A DNA stretch of 64,000 nt from Polaribacter sp. (GCA_029238315.1 JAQWGI010000032.1:25716-89715), one strand, 5' to 3'. Counted from the stretch's first letter, positions 1 to 9,686 are shown. The notes: generated by a model from the sequence alone, not told the origin. A program made the numbers and translations.

Positions 1-1159
1 CAATTTTACTTTCGTGATATCCCGATTTTTGATAATGATGATGCAAAGGCGACATTTTAAAAATGCGTCTTCCTTCTCCAAATTTTTTCTTCGTATATTT
101 AAAATAACTCACTTGTAAAATCACCGACATGTTTTCTGCCACAAAGATTCCTGCTAAGAAAACCAACAATAATTCTTTACGTATTGAAATTGCAATTACT
201 GCGATAATTCCGCCAATAGTTAAGCTTCCGGTATCCCCCATAAAAACTTGAGCTGGAAAAGTATTGTACCAAAGAAATCCGATTAATGAACCTGCGAACG
301 CTAAAATGAAAACGGTCATTTCACCAGAATTTGGTATGTACATTACATCTAAATAATCTGCAAAAATGATGTTACCAGAAACCCATGCAAAAACCGCTAA
401 TGTGACAACAATTATTGCAGATGAACCTGCTGCTAAACCATCAATTCCGTCTGTTAAATTTGCGCCATTCGAAACTCCTGTTACAATAAAAACAACGATG
501 AAAATGAAAATAATCCATGCATACGTTTGATATCCGTCTCCTAAAAAACTTAGTGCTTTTGAGTAATCTAATTCGTTATCTTTTAAAAACGGAATGGTCG
601 TTTTTGTTGATTTATGTGCATCTCCAAAAACTTGTATTTTACCATTCTGCTGAACAATTTGTTGATCTGCCGGCAATTGTTCTTTAATAGTAACCTCTGG
701 ATGAAAATAAAGCAAAGAGCCAACAATTACTCCTAACCCAACTTGTCCCAACACTTTAAACTTACCACTTAAACCGTCTTTATCTTTTTTAAATACTTTA
801 ATGTAATCATCTACAAAACCAATAAAACCCATCCAAAGTGTTGTGATTAGCAATATAATTACATAAATATTATCTAATTTAGCTAGTAATAAAACTGGAA
901 TTAGTGTTGCTAAAATAATTATGATCCCGCCCATTGTTGGAGTTCCAGATTTCTCTGTCTGCCCTTTTAAACCTAAATCTCTAACGGTTTCTCCAACTTG
1001 TTGTTTTCGTAAAAAATCAATGATTTTTTTTCCATAAATAGCAGAAAACAACAAAGAAAATATAAATGCTAAAGCAGCACGAAATGTGATAAACTGAAAA
1101 ACACTTGCCCCAGTTAAATTGAATTGATTTTCTAAATATTCGAATAAATAATATAACAT
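1..1159 (-). CDS. mraY: Phospho-N-acetylmuramoyl-pentapeptide transferase, partial (3' end off window)
   Basis: MraY transfers phospho-MurNAc-pentapeptide from UDP to undecaprenyl phosphate at the inner membrane, giving lipid I. I translated the minus strand from the ATG at 1157-1159; the frame stays open to the left edge, so about 386 residues are visible and the C-terminus is missing. Family motifs are present: GTPTMGG near residue 72, the Asp pair in FVDDYIKV near 117, [10 protein letters not shown] near 234 and the HHH motif near the visible end. Multiple hydrophobic helices alternate with a hydrophilic loop around residues 155-200. It starts just after the murE stop and is the last visible gene of the division and cell-wall cluster. 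Confidence 0.96.
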   Translation of the reverse strand, partial: MLYYLFEYLENQFNLTGASVFQFITFRAALAFIFSLLFSAIYGKKIIDFLRKQQVGETVRDLGLKGQTEKSGTPTMGGIIIILATLIPVLLLAKLDNIYVIILLITTLWMGFIGFVDDYIKVFKKDKDGLSGKFKVLGQVGLGVIVGSLLYFHPEVTIKEQLPADQQIVQQNGKIQVFGDAHKSTKTTIPFLKDNELDYSKALSFLGDGYQTYAWIIFIFIVVFIVTGVSNGANLTDGIDGLAAGSSAIIVVTLAVFAWVSGNIIFADYLDVMYIPNSGEMTVFILAFAGSLIGFLWYNTFPAQVFMGDTGSLTIGGIIAVIAISIRKELLLVFLAGIFVAENMSVILQVSYFKYTKKKFGEGRRIFKMSPLHHHYQKSGYHESKI

Positions 1160-1161
1160 TC

Positions 1162-2625
1162 TTACTTATTTAATTGCATTAAACATTCGGTCACAACCTC
1201 TAAATCATCAAAATGAGATCGTTTCCCATTTATTTCCTGATAGTTTTCATGCCCTTTACCAGCAATCAAAACCACATCTCCGCTTTCAGCAAACTTACAC
1301 GCTGTTTTTATTGCTTGTTTTCGATCAACAATTGATATTGTTTTTGATAAATTTTCTACAGAAACACCAACTTCCATTTCTTCAATAATGGTTTGCGCAT
1401 TCTCTGTTCTTGGATTGTCAGAAGTGAAAATTGCCTGACTACTTAATTGCGAAGCAATCTTTGCCATTTTTGGCCTTTTTGTTTTATCTCTATCTCCACC
1501 ACAACCAACAACTGTTATAACTTTTTCTTTTTCGGCTTTAATATCAGAAATGGTTTCTAGTACATTCTTTAAAGCATCTGGTGTATGCGCATAATCTACA
1601 ATTGCCGTAATACCAGTTTTTGAGATTGTATACTGAAATCGTCCGTTTACACTTTCTAATTCGCTAATCAATCTTAAAATCTCTAATTTTTCTAAGCCGC
1701 ACAATTCTGCAGTTCCTGCAATAGCTACTAAATTATATGCATTAAATGTTCCAATGAGTTTAGACCAAATCTCTATTCCGTTAACTGTTAATAAAGAGCC
1801 AGACATTCTCTTTTCCAATACCTTACCTTTGAAATCTGCAATTGTTTTTAGCGCATAAGTTCTTTTAGTTGCTTTCGTATTTTGCAACATTACCGAACCA
1901 TTTTTGTCGTCTATATTTACCAAAGCAAATGCTGATTTTGGCAACATATCAAAAAATGATTTCTTAACATCTCTATATGCTGCAAACGAATTGTGATAAT
2001 CTAAATGATCGTGTGAAAGGTTTGAGAAAATACCACCTTCAAAATGCAAACCATGTGTTCTTTTTTGATGAATTCCATGAGAGCTCACCTCCATAAAACA
2101 ATAGGTAACATCTTCTTTTAGCATTGTATCCAGATACGAATTAATAGTAATTGAATCTGGTGTTGTGTGTGTTGCTTCAAACTCTTTATCGTTAACAGCC
2201 ACTTTTACAGTTGACAACAAGCCAACTTTAAAACCTGCTTTTTTAAATAATTGAAACAACAAAGAAGCAATTGTAGTTTTACCATTGGTTCCTGTTACAC
2301 CAATTAATTTTAATCTTAACGAAGGATTGTTATAATAATTTGCGGCTAAGATTGCCAATGCACTATTTGCATCGTCTACTTTTATATATGTAATATTTGG
2401 GAAAAAAATCTCAGGAAACACCTCACAAACGATCACTGTTGCACCTAAAGAAACTGCTTTATCAATAAATAAATGACCGTCAACAGTAACTCCTTTTTGC
2501 GCAACAAACAAATCGTTAGGGGCAACTTTGCGAGAATCAAACTGAACAGAGTTGATCTCTAGAGTTGTAGTACCAATAATTTCTTTGGTGCTTAATTGAA
2601 CTAATATGTCTTTTAATTTTTTCAA
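1162..2625 (-). CDS. murE: UDP-N-acetylmuramoyl-L-alanyl-D-glutamate--2,6-diaminopimelate ligase MurE
   Basis: MurE is the cytoplasmic ATP-dependent ligase that adds the third stem-peptide residue of peptidoglycan. The 487-residue protein has the Mur ligase P-loop TGTNGKTT at 111-118 and the DNPR motif at 403-406, which in this family marks meso-diaminopimelate rather than lysine as substrate. The reading frame has no ATG at its head: the start is a TTG at 2623-2625, four bases after the ftsI stop, followed by a normal MurE N-terminus (MKKLKDIL). The very short gap suggests translational coupling to ftsI. Confidence 0.96.
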   Translation of the reverse strand: MKKLKDILVQLSTKEIIGTTTLEINSVQFDSRKVAPNDLFVAQKGVTVDGHLFIDKAVSLGATVIVCEVFPEIFFPNITYIKVDDANSALAILAANYYNNPSLRLKLIGVTGTNGKTTIASLLFQLFKKAGFKVGLLSTVKVAVNDKEFEATHTTPDSITINSYLDTMLKEDVTYCFMEVSSHGIHQKRTHGLHFEGGIFSNLSHDHLDYHNSFAAYRDVKKSFFDMLPKSAFALVNIDDKNGSVMLQNTKATKRTYALKTIADFKGKVLEKRMSGSLLTVNGIEIWSKLIGTFNAYNLVAIAGTAELCGLEKLEILRLISELESVNGRFQYTISKTGITAIVDYAHTPDALKNVLETISDIKAEKEKVITVVGCGGDRDKTKRPKMAKIASQLSSQAIFTSDNPRTENAQTIIEEMEVGVSVENLSKTISIVDRKQAIKTACKFAESGDVVLIAGKGHENYQEINGKRSHFDDLEVVTECLMQLNK

Positions 2626-2629
2626 CGTA

Positions 2630-4651
2630 TTATGATAGTTTTAAAAGAATTGTATCTCCTTTTTTAAATTTTGACCCTTTTCGAATAGATTGTTTTATTA
2701 CATTTCCAACACCATTAAACCGCACCTTAAAACCTAAGTTTTCTAACAAAGCAACAGCATCCATTCCAGACATTCCATTTACGTCTGGCACAACTAGATG
2801 CTCTTTTTGCAGATTTGTGTAGTAAGATTTGTATGCAGTATCTAACTCAGAAATTTCTGGTAAATCTGAAACGCTCTGAGTGTTAACCGGAGTAGTTGTA
2901 TAAATTTTTTGAGCAATTTCTTTAAAAACTGGAGCTGCAACAGTAGCACCATAATATCCTTTTTCTTTTTTAGGTCTATGAACAACAACAATACAAGAAT
3001 ATTTAGGTTTATCTGCAGGAAAAAAGCCTGCAAAAGAAGCTACATAATACTTATTTGAGTAATGACCGTTGATACGTTTTCCATCTTTATCAGTATATGC
3101 ATCAATCCATTTTTTTGCCGTTCCGGTTTTACCTGCCATCGAAAAATTAGGAGAATAGATATTATCTGCTGTTCCTTTTACAACGACATTTTCTAGCACT
3201 TTTCTAACTTTATCAATGGTTTCTTGACTCGCAATTTTTTCTTTTAAAATTACCTTATCGAAAACTTTCTCAGTTTTATTTTGTACACGTAATTCTTTAA
3301 TAAATTTTGGCTTAACCATTTGACCATTGTTGGCAACTGCATTGTAAAAAGTTAGTGTTTGCAATGGTGTTAATGAAACTCCATAACCCCACGCCATCCA
3401 TTCTAAGGATATTTTATTCCAAGGATTTCTTTTATTTCCAGGAAACGGAATAAAAGGTTTTCCTTCTCCTTGTATTTGTAAACCTAGTTTTTTATCCAAT
3501 CCAAAGCTTCTCATTTTATTTACAAACTTCATTGGATTGTCATCATAATGCTCTTTAATTAACTTTACAATCCCAACATTAGAAGACACTTCAAAAACAC
3601 GCGCAGCAGATATTTTTCCGTAACCTCCTCTATGAGAATCTTCTACTTTACTTCCGTGCAGCATTAAAATTCCTTTTTCGGTATCAACCACTGTAGAAGT
3701 ATCAATAACCTTATCATCTAAAGCCGCCATTAAACTAGCTAATTTAAACGTAGAACCTGGCTCATGAGATTCCCAAACTGCATAATTTCTCTTTTCATAG
3801 TAAGTACCTTTTGATGTTCTACCCAGGTTTGCTATTGCTTTAATTTCTCCTGTTTCAGTTTCCATTACAATTGCACTACCATGTTCTGCCTCAAAATATT
3901 CCATTTGCCTTAACAATGCATGATGTGTAATATCTTGAATATTAACATTTATAGTTGTAATTACATCCCTACCATCTATAGGCTCTTTTTCATTAACATC
4001 ATTAATGGGCTTCCATTGACCTTTTGCTATTTTCTGCTTTAATCTCCAACCATTTTCTCCTTCTAAATATTTAGTAAAAGCGCCTTCAATTCCTGCTCCA
4101 CCTCTGTAATCATCATACCCAATTGTTCTTTCTGCAATTTTACCAATAGGCCTAACTCTAACAGTTTTTTGCTCTGTGATAAAACCACCTTTATAGGGCC
4201 CTAATTTAAAAATGGGAAATTGTCTCATTTTCATATAATCGTTGTACCCTAAATTTCTTGCGATCAATAAATATCGATTTTTTCTTTTTCTAGCTTCTCT
4301 AAGCTTCTTTTGATAATAAGAAGAAGAATTCCCTAATAATTGTGAAAGTGAGACCGATAATGCTTTGATGTTTTTTTCAAAAACAGCACTTTTTATAGCA
4401 ACCAAATCCATTCTAATTGTATACTTGTACATCGAAGTTGCCAATAAGTTTCCATCGGCCGCATATACATTACCTCTATTAGAAAAGATAGTATCATTTT
4501 TAACAGTGCTAGCTACAGATAAATCTCTGTACTTATCTCCTTGCACATACTGAATGTTAACTATTCTTCCAATTATAACAATAAAAAAAAGAGTCATTAA
4601 AGCAGTGACTATATATAGTTTGTTTAATATGCTTTTTTTAATAGTTGCCAA
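2630..4651 (-). CDS. ftsI: Division-specific penicillin-binding protein (FtsI/PBP3 type) with C-terminal PASTA domain
   Basis: This is the septal peptidoglycan transpeptidase. The 673-residue protein has an N-terminal membrane helix (about residues 10-30), a PBP dimerisation region, and the transpeptidase domain with all three active-site motifs: STFK at 300-303, SSN at 356-358 and KTGT at 508-511. A PASTA-like domain (about 617-673, beginning VPDVNGMSG) follows, a tail common in Bacteroidetes and Gram-positives but absent from Escherichia coli FtsI. The start appears to be TTG at 4649-4651: an in-frame stop lies five codons upstream and the next ATG would cut into the membrane helix. It lies between ftsL and murE in the expected order. 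Confidence 0.95.
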   Translation of the reverse strand: MATIKKSILNKLYIVTALMTLFFIVIIGRIVNIQYVQGDKYRDLSVASTVKNDTIFSNRGNVYAADGNLLATSMYKYTIRMDLVAIKSAVFEKNIKALSVSLSQLLGNSSSYYQKKLREARKRKNRYLLIARNLGYNDYMKMRQFPIFKLGPYKGGFITEQKTVRVRPIGKIAERTIGYDDYRGGAGIEGAFTKYLEGENGWRLKQKIAKGQWKPINDVNEKEPIDGRDVITTINVNIQDITHHALLRQMEYFEAEHGSAIVMETETGEIKAIANLGRTSKGTYYEKRNYAVWESHEPGSTFKLASLMAALDDKVIDTSTVVDTEKGILMLHGSKVEDSHRGGYGKISAARVFEVSSNVGIVKLIKEHYDDNPMKFVNKMRSFGLDKKLGLQIQGEGKPFIPFPGNKRNPWNKISLEWMAWGYGVSLTPLQTLTFYNAVANNGQMVKPKFIKELRVQNKTEKVFDKVILKEKIASQETIDKVRKVLENVVVKGTADNIYSPNFSMAGKTGTAKKWIDAYTDKDGKRINGHYSNKYYVASFAGFFPADKPKYSCIVVVHRPKKEKGYYGATVAAPVFKEIAQKIYTTTPVNTQSVSDLPEISELDTAYKSYYTNLQKEHLVVPDVNGMSGMDAVALLENLGFKVRFNGVGNVIKQSIRKGSKFKKGDTILLKLS

Positions 4652-4659
4652 GGTTCTTT

Positions 4660-4983
4660 TTATTTACGGATGATTCTTATTTTTTGCGGTGATGTTTGTG
4701 AAGGAAGTATTCCTCTTAACTTCACCTTCTGTCGAATGTTTGATTCCATTCTCATTCTCATTAAAATAGTACCTGTATCTACATACTCTGCTCTAAATTC
4801 TCGTTGCTTTTTGTTTAGCGCAGCAATTTCAATCACCTTACCATCTGCACTATGACCACTGGTAATCATAATTAAGAAGAGACTTACAACAAAAATGATA
4901 ATACGCCAATTCTTAAAAGCAGAAGCATCTGTTAAAAAACTTCCACGTAATAAATCGTAAATACTTCTCCTTACTCTTGCCAT
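4660..4983 (-). CDS. ftsL: FtsL-like small cell-division membrane protein
   Basis: This 107-residue protein has one hydrophobic helix (about residues 26-43, IIIFVVSLFLIMITS) followed by a polar segment that could form a coiled coil, the architecture of FtsL in the FtsQLB divisome subcomplex. Sequence similarity in this family is low, so the name rests mainly on size, topology and position between rsmH and ftsI. The stop codon of rsmH overlaps its ATG (TAATG), a sign of coupled translation. The C-terminus is basic. Confidence 0.85.
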   Translation of the reverse strand: MARVRRSIYDLLRGSFLTDASAFKNWRIIIFVVSLFLIMITSGHSADGKVIEIAALNKKQREFRAEYVDTGTILMRMRMESNIRQKVKLRGILPSQTSPQKIRIIRK

Positions 4984-5879
4984 TACTTTAATGTTGCTAT
5001 TCTTAATTTAGCACTTCTAGCTCTATTATTTATTTTTACCTCTGCTTGAGTAGGCACAATTAATTTTCCTACTTTTTTTAAAGGTTCATTTGTGTTTCCG
5101 TAAAAATCTTTTTCTGGCTCCCCTGAATACAAACCTGTTCTTATAAATCTTTTCACCAACCTATCTTCTAAGGAGTGGTAAGAAATTACACTTAATCTTC
5201 CGTCTTCTTTTAACAAATCTGGAATCTGATTCAAAAACTCCTTCAAAACCTCTAACTCTTGATTTACCTCAATACGAATTGCCTGAAAAATCTGAGCCAA
5301 TATTTTATGTTCTTTTGCCTTTGGCAAATGTCTTTTCAATACTTCCTTTAGCTGAAAACTTGTTTCAATTTCTTTAGCAACCCTAGCTTCTACTATCTCT
5401 TTCGCAATTGCTCTTGCACTTCTTAATTCGCCATACAAAAACAAAACATCCGCCAATCGCTCTTCACTATATTTATTAATGATGTGTTTTGCTGAAATTT
5501 TACTTTTTTGATCCATCCTCATATCCAAATCACCATCGAATCTCGTAGAAAATCCTCTTTCAGCTACATCGAACTGATGCGATGAAACCCCTAAATCAGC
5601 TAAAATTCCATCTACTTTTTTCACTCTATAAAACTTCAGAAACCTAGCAATGTGTCTAAAATTTTCTGCAATCAACACAAAACGCTCGTCATCAATTTTA
5701 TTTCCTTGCGCGTCTGGATCTTGATCAAAAGCAAACAACCTTCCGTCTTTCCCTAAACGACTTAATATCTCTCTTGAATGACCTCCGCCACCAAACGTAA
5801 CATCAACGTAAACACCACTTTCTTTGATGCCTAAAGCATCAACACTTTCTTTTAATAAAACCGGATTATGATAATTCAT
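4983..5879 (-). CDS. rsmH: 16S rRNA (cytosine(1402)-N(4))-methyltransferase RsmH
   Basis: RsmH (formerly MraW) uses S-adenosylmethionine to methylate N4 of C1402 in 16S rRNA. The 298-residue length is usual for the family. Visible signatures are the N-terminal YHNPVLL, the SAM-binding loop VTFGGGGHS near residue 28, DLGVSSHQFD near 95 and SYHSLEDRLVK in the C-terminal part. It overlaps the end of mraZ by 14 bases and the ftsL start by one base, so the three genes form a tight translational unit at the head of the cluster. Confidence 0.97.
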   Translation of the reverse strand: MNYHNPVLLKESVDALGIKESGVYVDVTFGGGGHSREILSRLGKDGRLFAFDQDPDAQGNKIDDERFVLIAENFRHIARFLKFYRVKKVDGILADLGVSSHQFDVAERGFSTRFDGDLDMRMDQKSKISAKHIINKYSEERLADVLFLYGELRSARAIAKEIVEARVAKEIETSFQLKEVLKRHLPKAKEHKILAQIFQAIRIEVNQELEVLKEFLNQIPDLLKEDGRLSVISYHSLEDRLVKRFIRTGLYSGEPEKDFYGNTNEPLKKVGKLIVPTQAEVKINNRARSAKLRIATLK

Positions 5880-6330
5880 CTACATCAGAATTTCCCATTA
5901 CTTCTTCTGCCAATTCAGCAAAATCTAAAGCCGCATCATCAATAGCAACTTCGTATTTATTTTTATCCCAAATCTCAATAATATTAACAGCAGAAGACAA
6001 CACAACTTGCTTTTCTACTCCAGCAAACTGACATAAATCTTTCGGAATCAACAATCTACCCGAAGCATCTAAATCAACTACTCTTACCCCTGCCGTAAAC
6101 CTCCTAATGAAATCGTTATTTTTTTTAACAAATCGATTTAGCTTGTTGATTTTATCCATCATTAAATTCCACTCTTTGATCGGATACAACTCTAAACAAG
6201 GTTGAAAAACAGCTCTTTTTAAAACAAACCCATCAGATACAACAGGCAACAACTGCTTCCTTAGTGCTGATGAGAACATCACCCTACCCTTAGCGTCAGC
6301 CTTGCATTCGTATGTGCCGATTAGATTCAT
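5866..6330 (-). CDS. mraZ: Transcriptional regulator MraZ
   Basis: MraZ is an AbrB-like, ring-forming DNA-binding protein that regulates the division cluster it heads. The 154-residue protein contains both DxxxR signatures of the family, DAKGR near residue 12 and DASGR near residue 90, one in each SpoVT-AbrB-like half. It is the first gene of the minus-strand cluster. Three direct AAAGTGG boxes lie 50-76 bases upstream of the ATG and resemble known MraZ operators, which suggests autoregulation of the whole mraZ-to-mraY unit. Confidence 0.96.
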   Translation of the reverse strand: MNLIGTYECKADAKGRVMFSSALRKQLLPVVSDGFVLKRAVFQPCLELYPIKEWNLMMDKINKLNRFVKKNNDFIRRFTAGVRVVDLDASGRLLIPKDLCQFAGVEKQVVLSSAVNIIEIWDKNKYEVAIDDAALDFAELAEEVMGNSDVDELS

Positions 6331-6360
6331 TTCTTTTTATTTTCAATTTGAATTGATTTT

Positions 6361-6368
6361 CAAAAATA
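6361..6368 (-). promoter_or_regulatory. Predicted -7 promoter element of the mraZ cluster
   Basis: On the minus strand this octamer reads TATTTTTG, a perfect match to the Bacteroidetes -7 consensus TAnnTTTG, 30 bases before the mraZ ATG. No TTG is seen at the expected -33 distance; that region falls inside the AAAGTGG boxes, so a regulator bound there would overlap the upstream part of the promoter. Confidence 0.6.
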
Positions 6369-6379
6369 GAAATTTTTTA

Positions 6380-6406
6380 CCACTTTTTACCACTTTACAC
6401 CACTTT
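6380..6406 (-). promoter_or_regulatory. Three MraZ-box-like direct repeats (AAAGTGG, 10-bp period)
   Basis: On the minus strand three identical AAAGTGG heptamers lie at 6400-6406, 6390-6396 and 6380-6386, spaced exactly 10 bases apart, one helical turn. MraZ of other bacteria binds direct repeats with this period upstream of mraZ (TGGGN boxes in Escherichia coli; AAAGTG[T/G] boxes in Mollicutes). Together with their place just upstream of the -7 element, this supports an operator for MraZ. Binding itself is inferred. Confidence 0.75.
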
Positions 6407-6507
6407 ATTACAAAAAAATGTTTTTTACGTAAAATATTGAGTATGGAGGAGATAGGTTTCATTTTTTATGCCTTCAGTTAAAAATGATTATGTGCTAAAA
6501 AAAAACT

Positions 6508-6515
6508 ACATTTGC
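6508..6515 (+). promoter_or_regulatory. Predicted -7 promoter element of the hydrolase-engB operon
   Basis: TACATTTG matches TAnnTTTG exactly and ends 24 bases before the ATG at 6540. It faces away from the mraZ promoter in the same 209-bp intergenic region. No convincing -33 TTG is visible. Confidence 0.55.
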
Positions 6516-6539
6516 CACAAAGTCAAATCAAAATAAACC

Positions 6540-7304
6540 ATGACAGAAAACTTAATTACTGAAGATAAGTTTACATATGCAGAAGCTGGTGAAGGACAAG
6601 CAATTGTGATATTGCACGGACTTATGGGTGCATTGAGTAATTTTGACCAAACTTTTAATTATTTTTCTAAAAAAAATTACAAAGTTCTAATTCCTGAGCT
6701 ACCACTTTACTCACTGCCGTTGTTAAAGACGAATGTAAAAAACTTAGCCGCTTTTTTAAACGATTTTATTGAGTTTAAAAAATTAGACAAAGTGGTTTTA
6801 GTTGGAAACTCTTTAGGAGGACACATCGGATTATACTTCACCAAGCATTACCCAGAAAAAGTAAAAGCTTTGGTATTAACTGGAAGTTCTGGCTTGTATG
6901 AAAACTCCATGGGAGATAGTTATCCAAAGAGAGGAGATAGAGGTTATGTAACTCAAAAAGCACAAGATGTTTTTTATGATCCAGCAATTGCAACAGAAGC
7001 ATTAATAGACGACGTTTATGTTGTTATTAATGATAGAAACTCATTGATTAGAACATTGGCTATTGCTAAAAGTGCTATCAGGCATAATATGGCCAAAGAT
7101 TTGCCTAAAATGAAACAACCAACTTGTTTGATTTGGGGAAAACAAGATAAAGTAACTCCACCAGAAGTTGCTGTAGATTTTGACAAACTTTTACCAGATT
7201 CAGATTTAATTTGGATTGATAAATGCGGGCATGCTGCTATGATGGAAAGACCTGAAGAATTTAACCGCTCTCTAGACAACTGGCTGACTTCAAGAAACAT
7301 TTAG
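6540..7304 (+). CDS. Alpha/beta-fold hydrolase
   Basis: This 254-residue cytoplasmic serine hydrolase shows the alpha/beta hydrolase catalytic set: oxyanion-hole motif HGLMG at 26-30, nucleophile elbow GNSLGG with Ser91, Asp203 in the WGKQDKVTP segment and His231 in KCGHAAMMERP. The pattern resembles the large group that includes 2-hydroxymuconic semialdehyde hydrolases and esterases, but the substrate cannot be read from the sequence. It is the first gene of an apparent operon with engB (4 bases downstream) and an RluA-type synthase, a conserved housekeeping arrangement rather than a catabolic one. Confidence 0.9.
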   Translation: MTENLITEDKFTYAEAGEGQAIVILHGLMGALSNFDQTFNYFSKKNYKVLIPELPLYSLPLLKTNVKNLAAFLNDFIEFKKLDKVVLVGNSLGGHIGLYFTKHYPEKVKALVLTGSSGLYENSMGDSYPKRGDRGYVTQKAQDVFYDPAIATEALIDDVYVVINDRNSLIRTLAIAKSAIRHNMAKDLPKMKQPTCLIWGKQDKVTPPEVAVDFDKLLPDSDLIWIDKCGHAAMMERPEEFNRSLDNWLTSRNI

Positions 7305-7308
7305 TTAA

Positions 7309-7920
7309 ATGAAAATTAAATCTGCAGAATTTGTGATGAGCAATAGTAATGTTACTAAAGCTCCAAAAGAAAACATTCCTGAATACGCATTTATTGGAAG
7401 GTCTAACGTAGGTAAATCTTCATTGATTAACATGTTAATGGAAAGAAAAAATCTTGCCAAAACCTCAGGAAAACCTGGAAAAACTCAGTTAATCAATCAC
7501 TTTAAAATTAACGACGCTTGGTTTTTGGTAGATCTACCAGGCTATGGTTATGCGCAGATTTCTAAGAAGAAAAGAACTATTTTTCAATATTTTATAGAAA
7601 ATTATTTTAAGGAAAGAAAACAACTGGTTTGCACCTTTGTTTTAATTGACTGCAGACATGATCCTCAAAAAATCGATTTGGAATTTATGCAGTTTTTGGG
7701 AGAAAATCAAATTCCGTTTTGTATCGCCTTTACCAAAGCTGATAAACTTGGAAGTTCTAAAATTAATAAACAGATTACCTCTTACAAGAAAAAATTATTG
7801 AACCATTGGGAAACGCTTCCCCATTCATTTTTAACTTCTTCCTCAACCAGCCTCGGAAGAAAAGAAGTCTTAGATTTTATTGAAAACGTAAATACAGACG
7901 TTGCTGATGATTTTAAATAA
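7309..7920 (+). CDS. engB: Ribosome biogenesis GTPase EngB/YsxC
   Basis: EngB (YihA/YsxC) is an essential GTPase needed for assembly of the large ribosomal subunit. The 203-residue protein carries G1 GRSNVGKSS at 30-38, a threonine-containing switch I segment (KPGKTQLIN), G3 DLPGYGYA near 74 and G4 TKAD near 142, with the usual single-domain length. It lies between the hydrolase and the pseudouridine synthase, with gaps of 4 and 5 bases, so co-transcription is very likely. Confidence 0.96.
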   Translation: MKIKSAEFVMSNSNVTKAPKENIPEYAFIGRSNVGKSSLINMLMERKNLAKTSGKPGKTQLINHFKINDAWFLVDLPGYGYAQISKKKRTIFQYFIENYFKERKQLVCTFVLIDCRHDPQKIDLEFMQFLGENQIPFCIAFTKADKLGSSKINKQITSYKKKLLNHWETLPHSFLTSSSTSLGRKEVLDFIENVNTDVADDFK

Positions 7921-7925
7921 CAGCC

Positions 7926-8612
7926 ATGTTATCTACTAAAGAAAATTTGCAAGTTTTATTTGAAGACAATCATATTGTGGTTGTAAATAAGCGCGCTGGC
8001 GATATTTCTCAAGGCGATAAAACTGGCGACAAACCTCTAAGCAACGTTGTTAAAGAGTATGTTAAAGAGAAGTACAACAAACCAGGCGAAGTTTTTTTAG
8101 GAGTTGTTCATCGATTAGATAGACCAACTTCTGGGATTATTATTTTCGCCAGAACTTCAAAAGCATTGGAACGCTTAAACAAAATGTTGCGAGAAAAAAC
8201 GATTCGCAAAACCTACTGGGCAGTTGTAAAAAATCAACCAAAAAAAGCATCTGACACATTGATTCATTACCTAAAAAAGAATCCAAGAAACAACAAATCA
8301 ACTGCATATAATAAAGAAATTGACGGAAGTAAAAAAGCAGTTTTACACTACAAAACGATCAAGAAACTTGATCATTATTCACTTTTAGAAATAGATTTAG
8401 AAACAGGTCGTCATCATCAAATCAGGTGTCAATTATCTACAGCTGGCTCTCCTATAAAAGGAGATTTAAAATATGGATTCAACAGAAGCAACAAAGATGG
8501 TAGCATTCATTTGCATGCAAGAAAAATTAACTTTACACATCCGGTAAGCAAAGAAAAAATTTCTATAACAGCTCCTTTATCAGAAGACCCTATTTGGGAT
8601 TCGTGTACATAA
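7926..8612 (+). CDS. RluA-family 23S rRNA or tRNA pseudouridine synthase
   Basis: This 228-residue enzyme isomerises uridine to pseudouridine in RNA. The family signature HRLDRPTSG is at 62-70, with Asp65 as the catalytic aspartate. The later motif SLLEIDLETGRHHQIR and the C-terminal LHARKINFTHP also match RluA enzymes. There is no N-terminal S4 domain, as in the short RluA/RluC-like forms, so the exact target cannot be assigned. It ends the hydrolase-engB operon, and its stop codon overlaps a candidate promoter for alkB. Confidence 0.93.
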   Translation: MLSTKENLQVLFEDNHIVVVNKRAGDISQGDKTGDKPLSNVVKEYVKEKYNKPGEVFLGVVHRLDRPTSGIIIFARTSKALERLNKMLREKTIRKTYWAVVKNQPKKASDTLIHYLKKNPRNNKSTAYNKEIDGSKKAVLHYKTIKKLDHYSLLEIDLETGRHHQIRCQLSTAGSPIKGDLKYGFNRSNKDGSIHLHARKINFTHPVSKEKISITAPLSEDPIWDSCT

Positions 8613-8617
8613 TTTTG
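8610..8617 (+). promoter_or_regulatory. Candidate -7 element of the alkB operon
   Basis: TAATTTTG matches TAnnTTTG and overlaps the stop codon of the preceding gene. It ends 32 bases before the alkB ATG. No good -33 element was found, so alkB could also be read from the upstream operon. Confidence 0.4.
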
Positions 8618-8649
8618 TATCTTTAGAAATTAATCTCATTGATCACATA

Positions 8650-9678
8650 ATGAAAAGTTTAAAATTTCTAACTGTATTTCTTCTCCCGATTAGCGTATAC
8701 TATTCATTTAACCTGCAAGGATGGCTTACCTATTTACCTTTAATTTTCTTATTTGTTGTGGTTCCGGCTACAGAGTTTTTTTTCAAACCAACAATCTCTA
8801 ATTTCTCTAGAGAGAAAGAGAAAATTGAGAAAGAAAAAAAAATATATACCTATATTTTGTATGCAACAATCCCTGTTCATTTATATTTTTTATACTTGTT
8901 TTTTTATGCTATTCAAGAACCTCAACTAAAAACCTACGAACTTGCTGGACGCATAATCGCAATGGGGCTTTTAAATGGAATTATAGGTATTAATGTTGGA
9001 CACGAACTTGGTCATAGAAACAACCGATTTGATGAATTTTTAGGTGAAATTTTATTATTAAGCTCATTAAACACTCACTTTCTACCGTATCATAATGCAG
9101 GACATCATCTGAATGTTGCTACCCCAAAAGATGCTGCAACCGCTAGAAAAAATGAATGGATTTACACCTTCTATATGCGTTCTCACTTTACAAGTTATAG
9201 ACAAGCATGGCAAGTAGAAAATAATCGTTTAAAACTCTCTGACAGAAGTTGGTTTCACATCCAAAACCGAATGATTATCTACACAATCGCAAATGTTATT
9301 TTATTGACGTCAATTTATTATTTCTTCGGATTATTTGTATTGAATTGCTTTTTAATTGCTTCAGTAATCGGAATTATATTACTAGAAAGTATCAACTATA
9401 TTGAGCATTATGGATTATTAAGAAAACAATCTGAAAGTGGCAGATATGAGAAGGTAAAAAGAACACATTCTTGGAATTCAGATCATGTAATTGGCAAATT
9501 AATTTTGTTCAATTTATCACGTCATTCAGATCATCATTATAACGGAAGTAAACATTATCAAATTTTAAAATCGTTGCCAGAAAGTCCACAAATGCCAACT
9601 GGTTATCCAGGAATGGTAATTTTAGCCTTATTTCCGCCATTATGGTTTTCAGTGATGAATAATAAACTACAAGAATAA
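8650..9678 (+). CDS. alkB: Alkane 1-monooxygenase (AlkB-type membrane di-iron hydroxylase)
   Basis: AlkB hydroxylates terminal carbons of medium-chain alkanes using O2 and electrons from rubredoxin. The 342-residue integral membrane protein has the histidine clusters that bind the di-iron centre: HELGH at 118-122, HNAGHH at 148-153 and RHSDHH at 291-296. It also has the AlkB-specific NYIEHYG at 249-255, which separates it from desaturases. It is somewhat shorter than Pseudomonas AlkB (about 400). An aldehyde dehydrogenase (8 bases downstream) and a nitroreductase follow, but no rubredoxin or alcohol dehydrogenase gene is adjacent, so those partners must come from elsewhere. Confidence 0.93.
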   Translation: MKSLKFLTVFLLPISVYYSFNLQGWLTYLPLIFLFVVVPATEFFFKPTISNFSREKEKIEKEKKIYTYILYATIPVHLYFLYLFFYAIQEPQLKTYELAGRIIAMGLLNGIIGINVGHELGHRNNRFDEFLGEILLLSSLNTHFLPYHNAGHHLNVATPKDAATARKNEWIYTFYMRSHFTSYRQAWQVENNRLKLSDRSWFHIQNRMIIYTIANVILLTSIYYFFGLFVLNCFLIASVIGIILLESINYIEHYGLLRKQSESGRYEKVKRTHSWNSDHVIGKLILFNLSRHSDHHYNGSKHYQILKSLPESPQMPTGYPGMVILALFPPLWFSVMNNKLQE

Positions 9679-9686
9679 AAATATTT

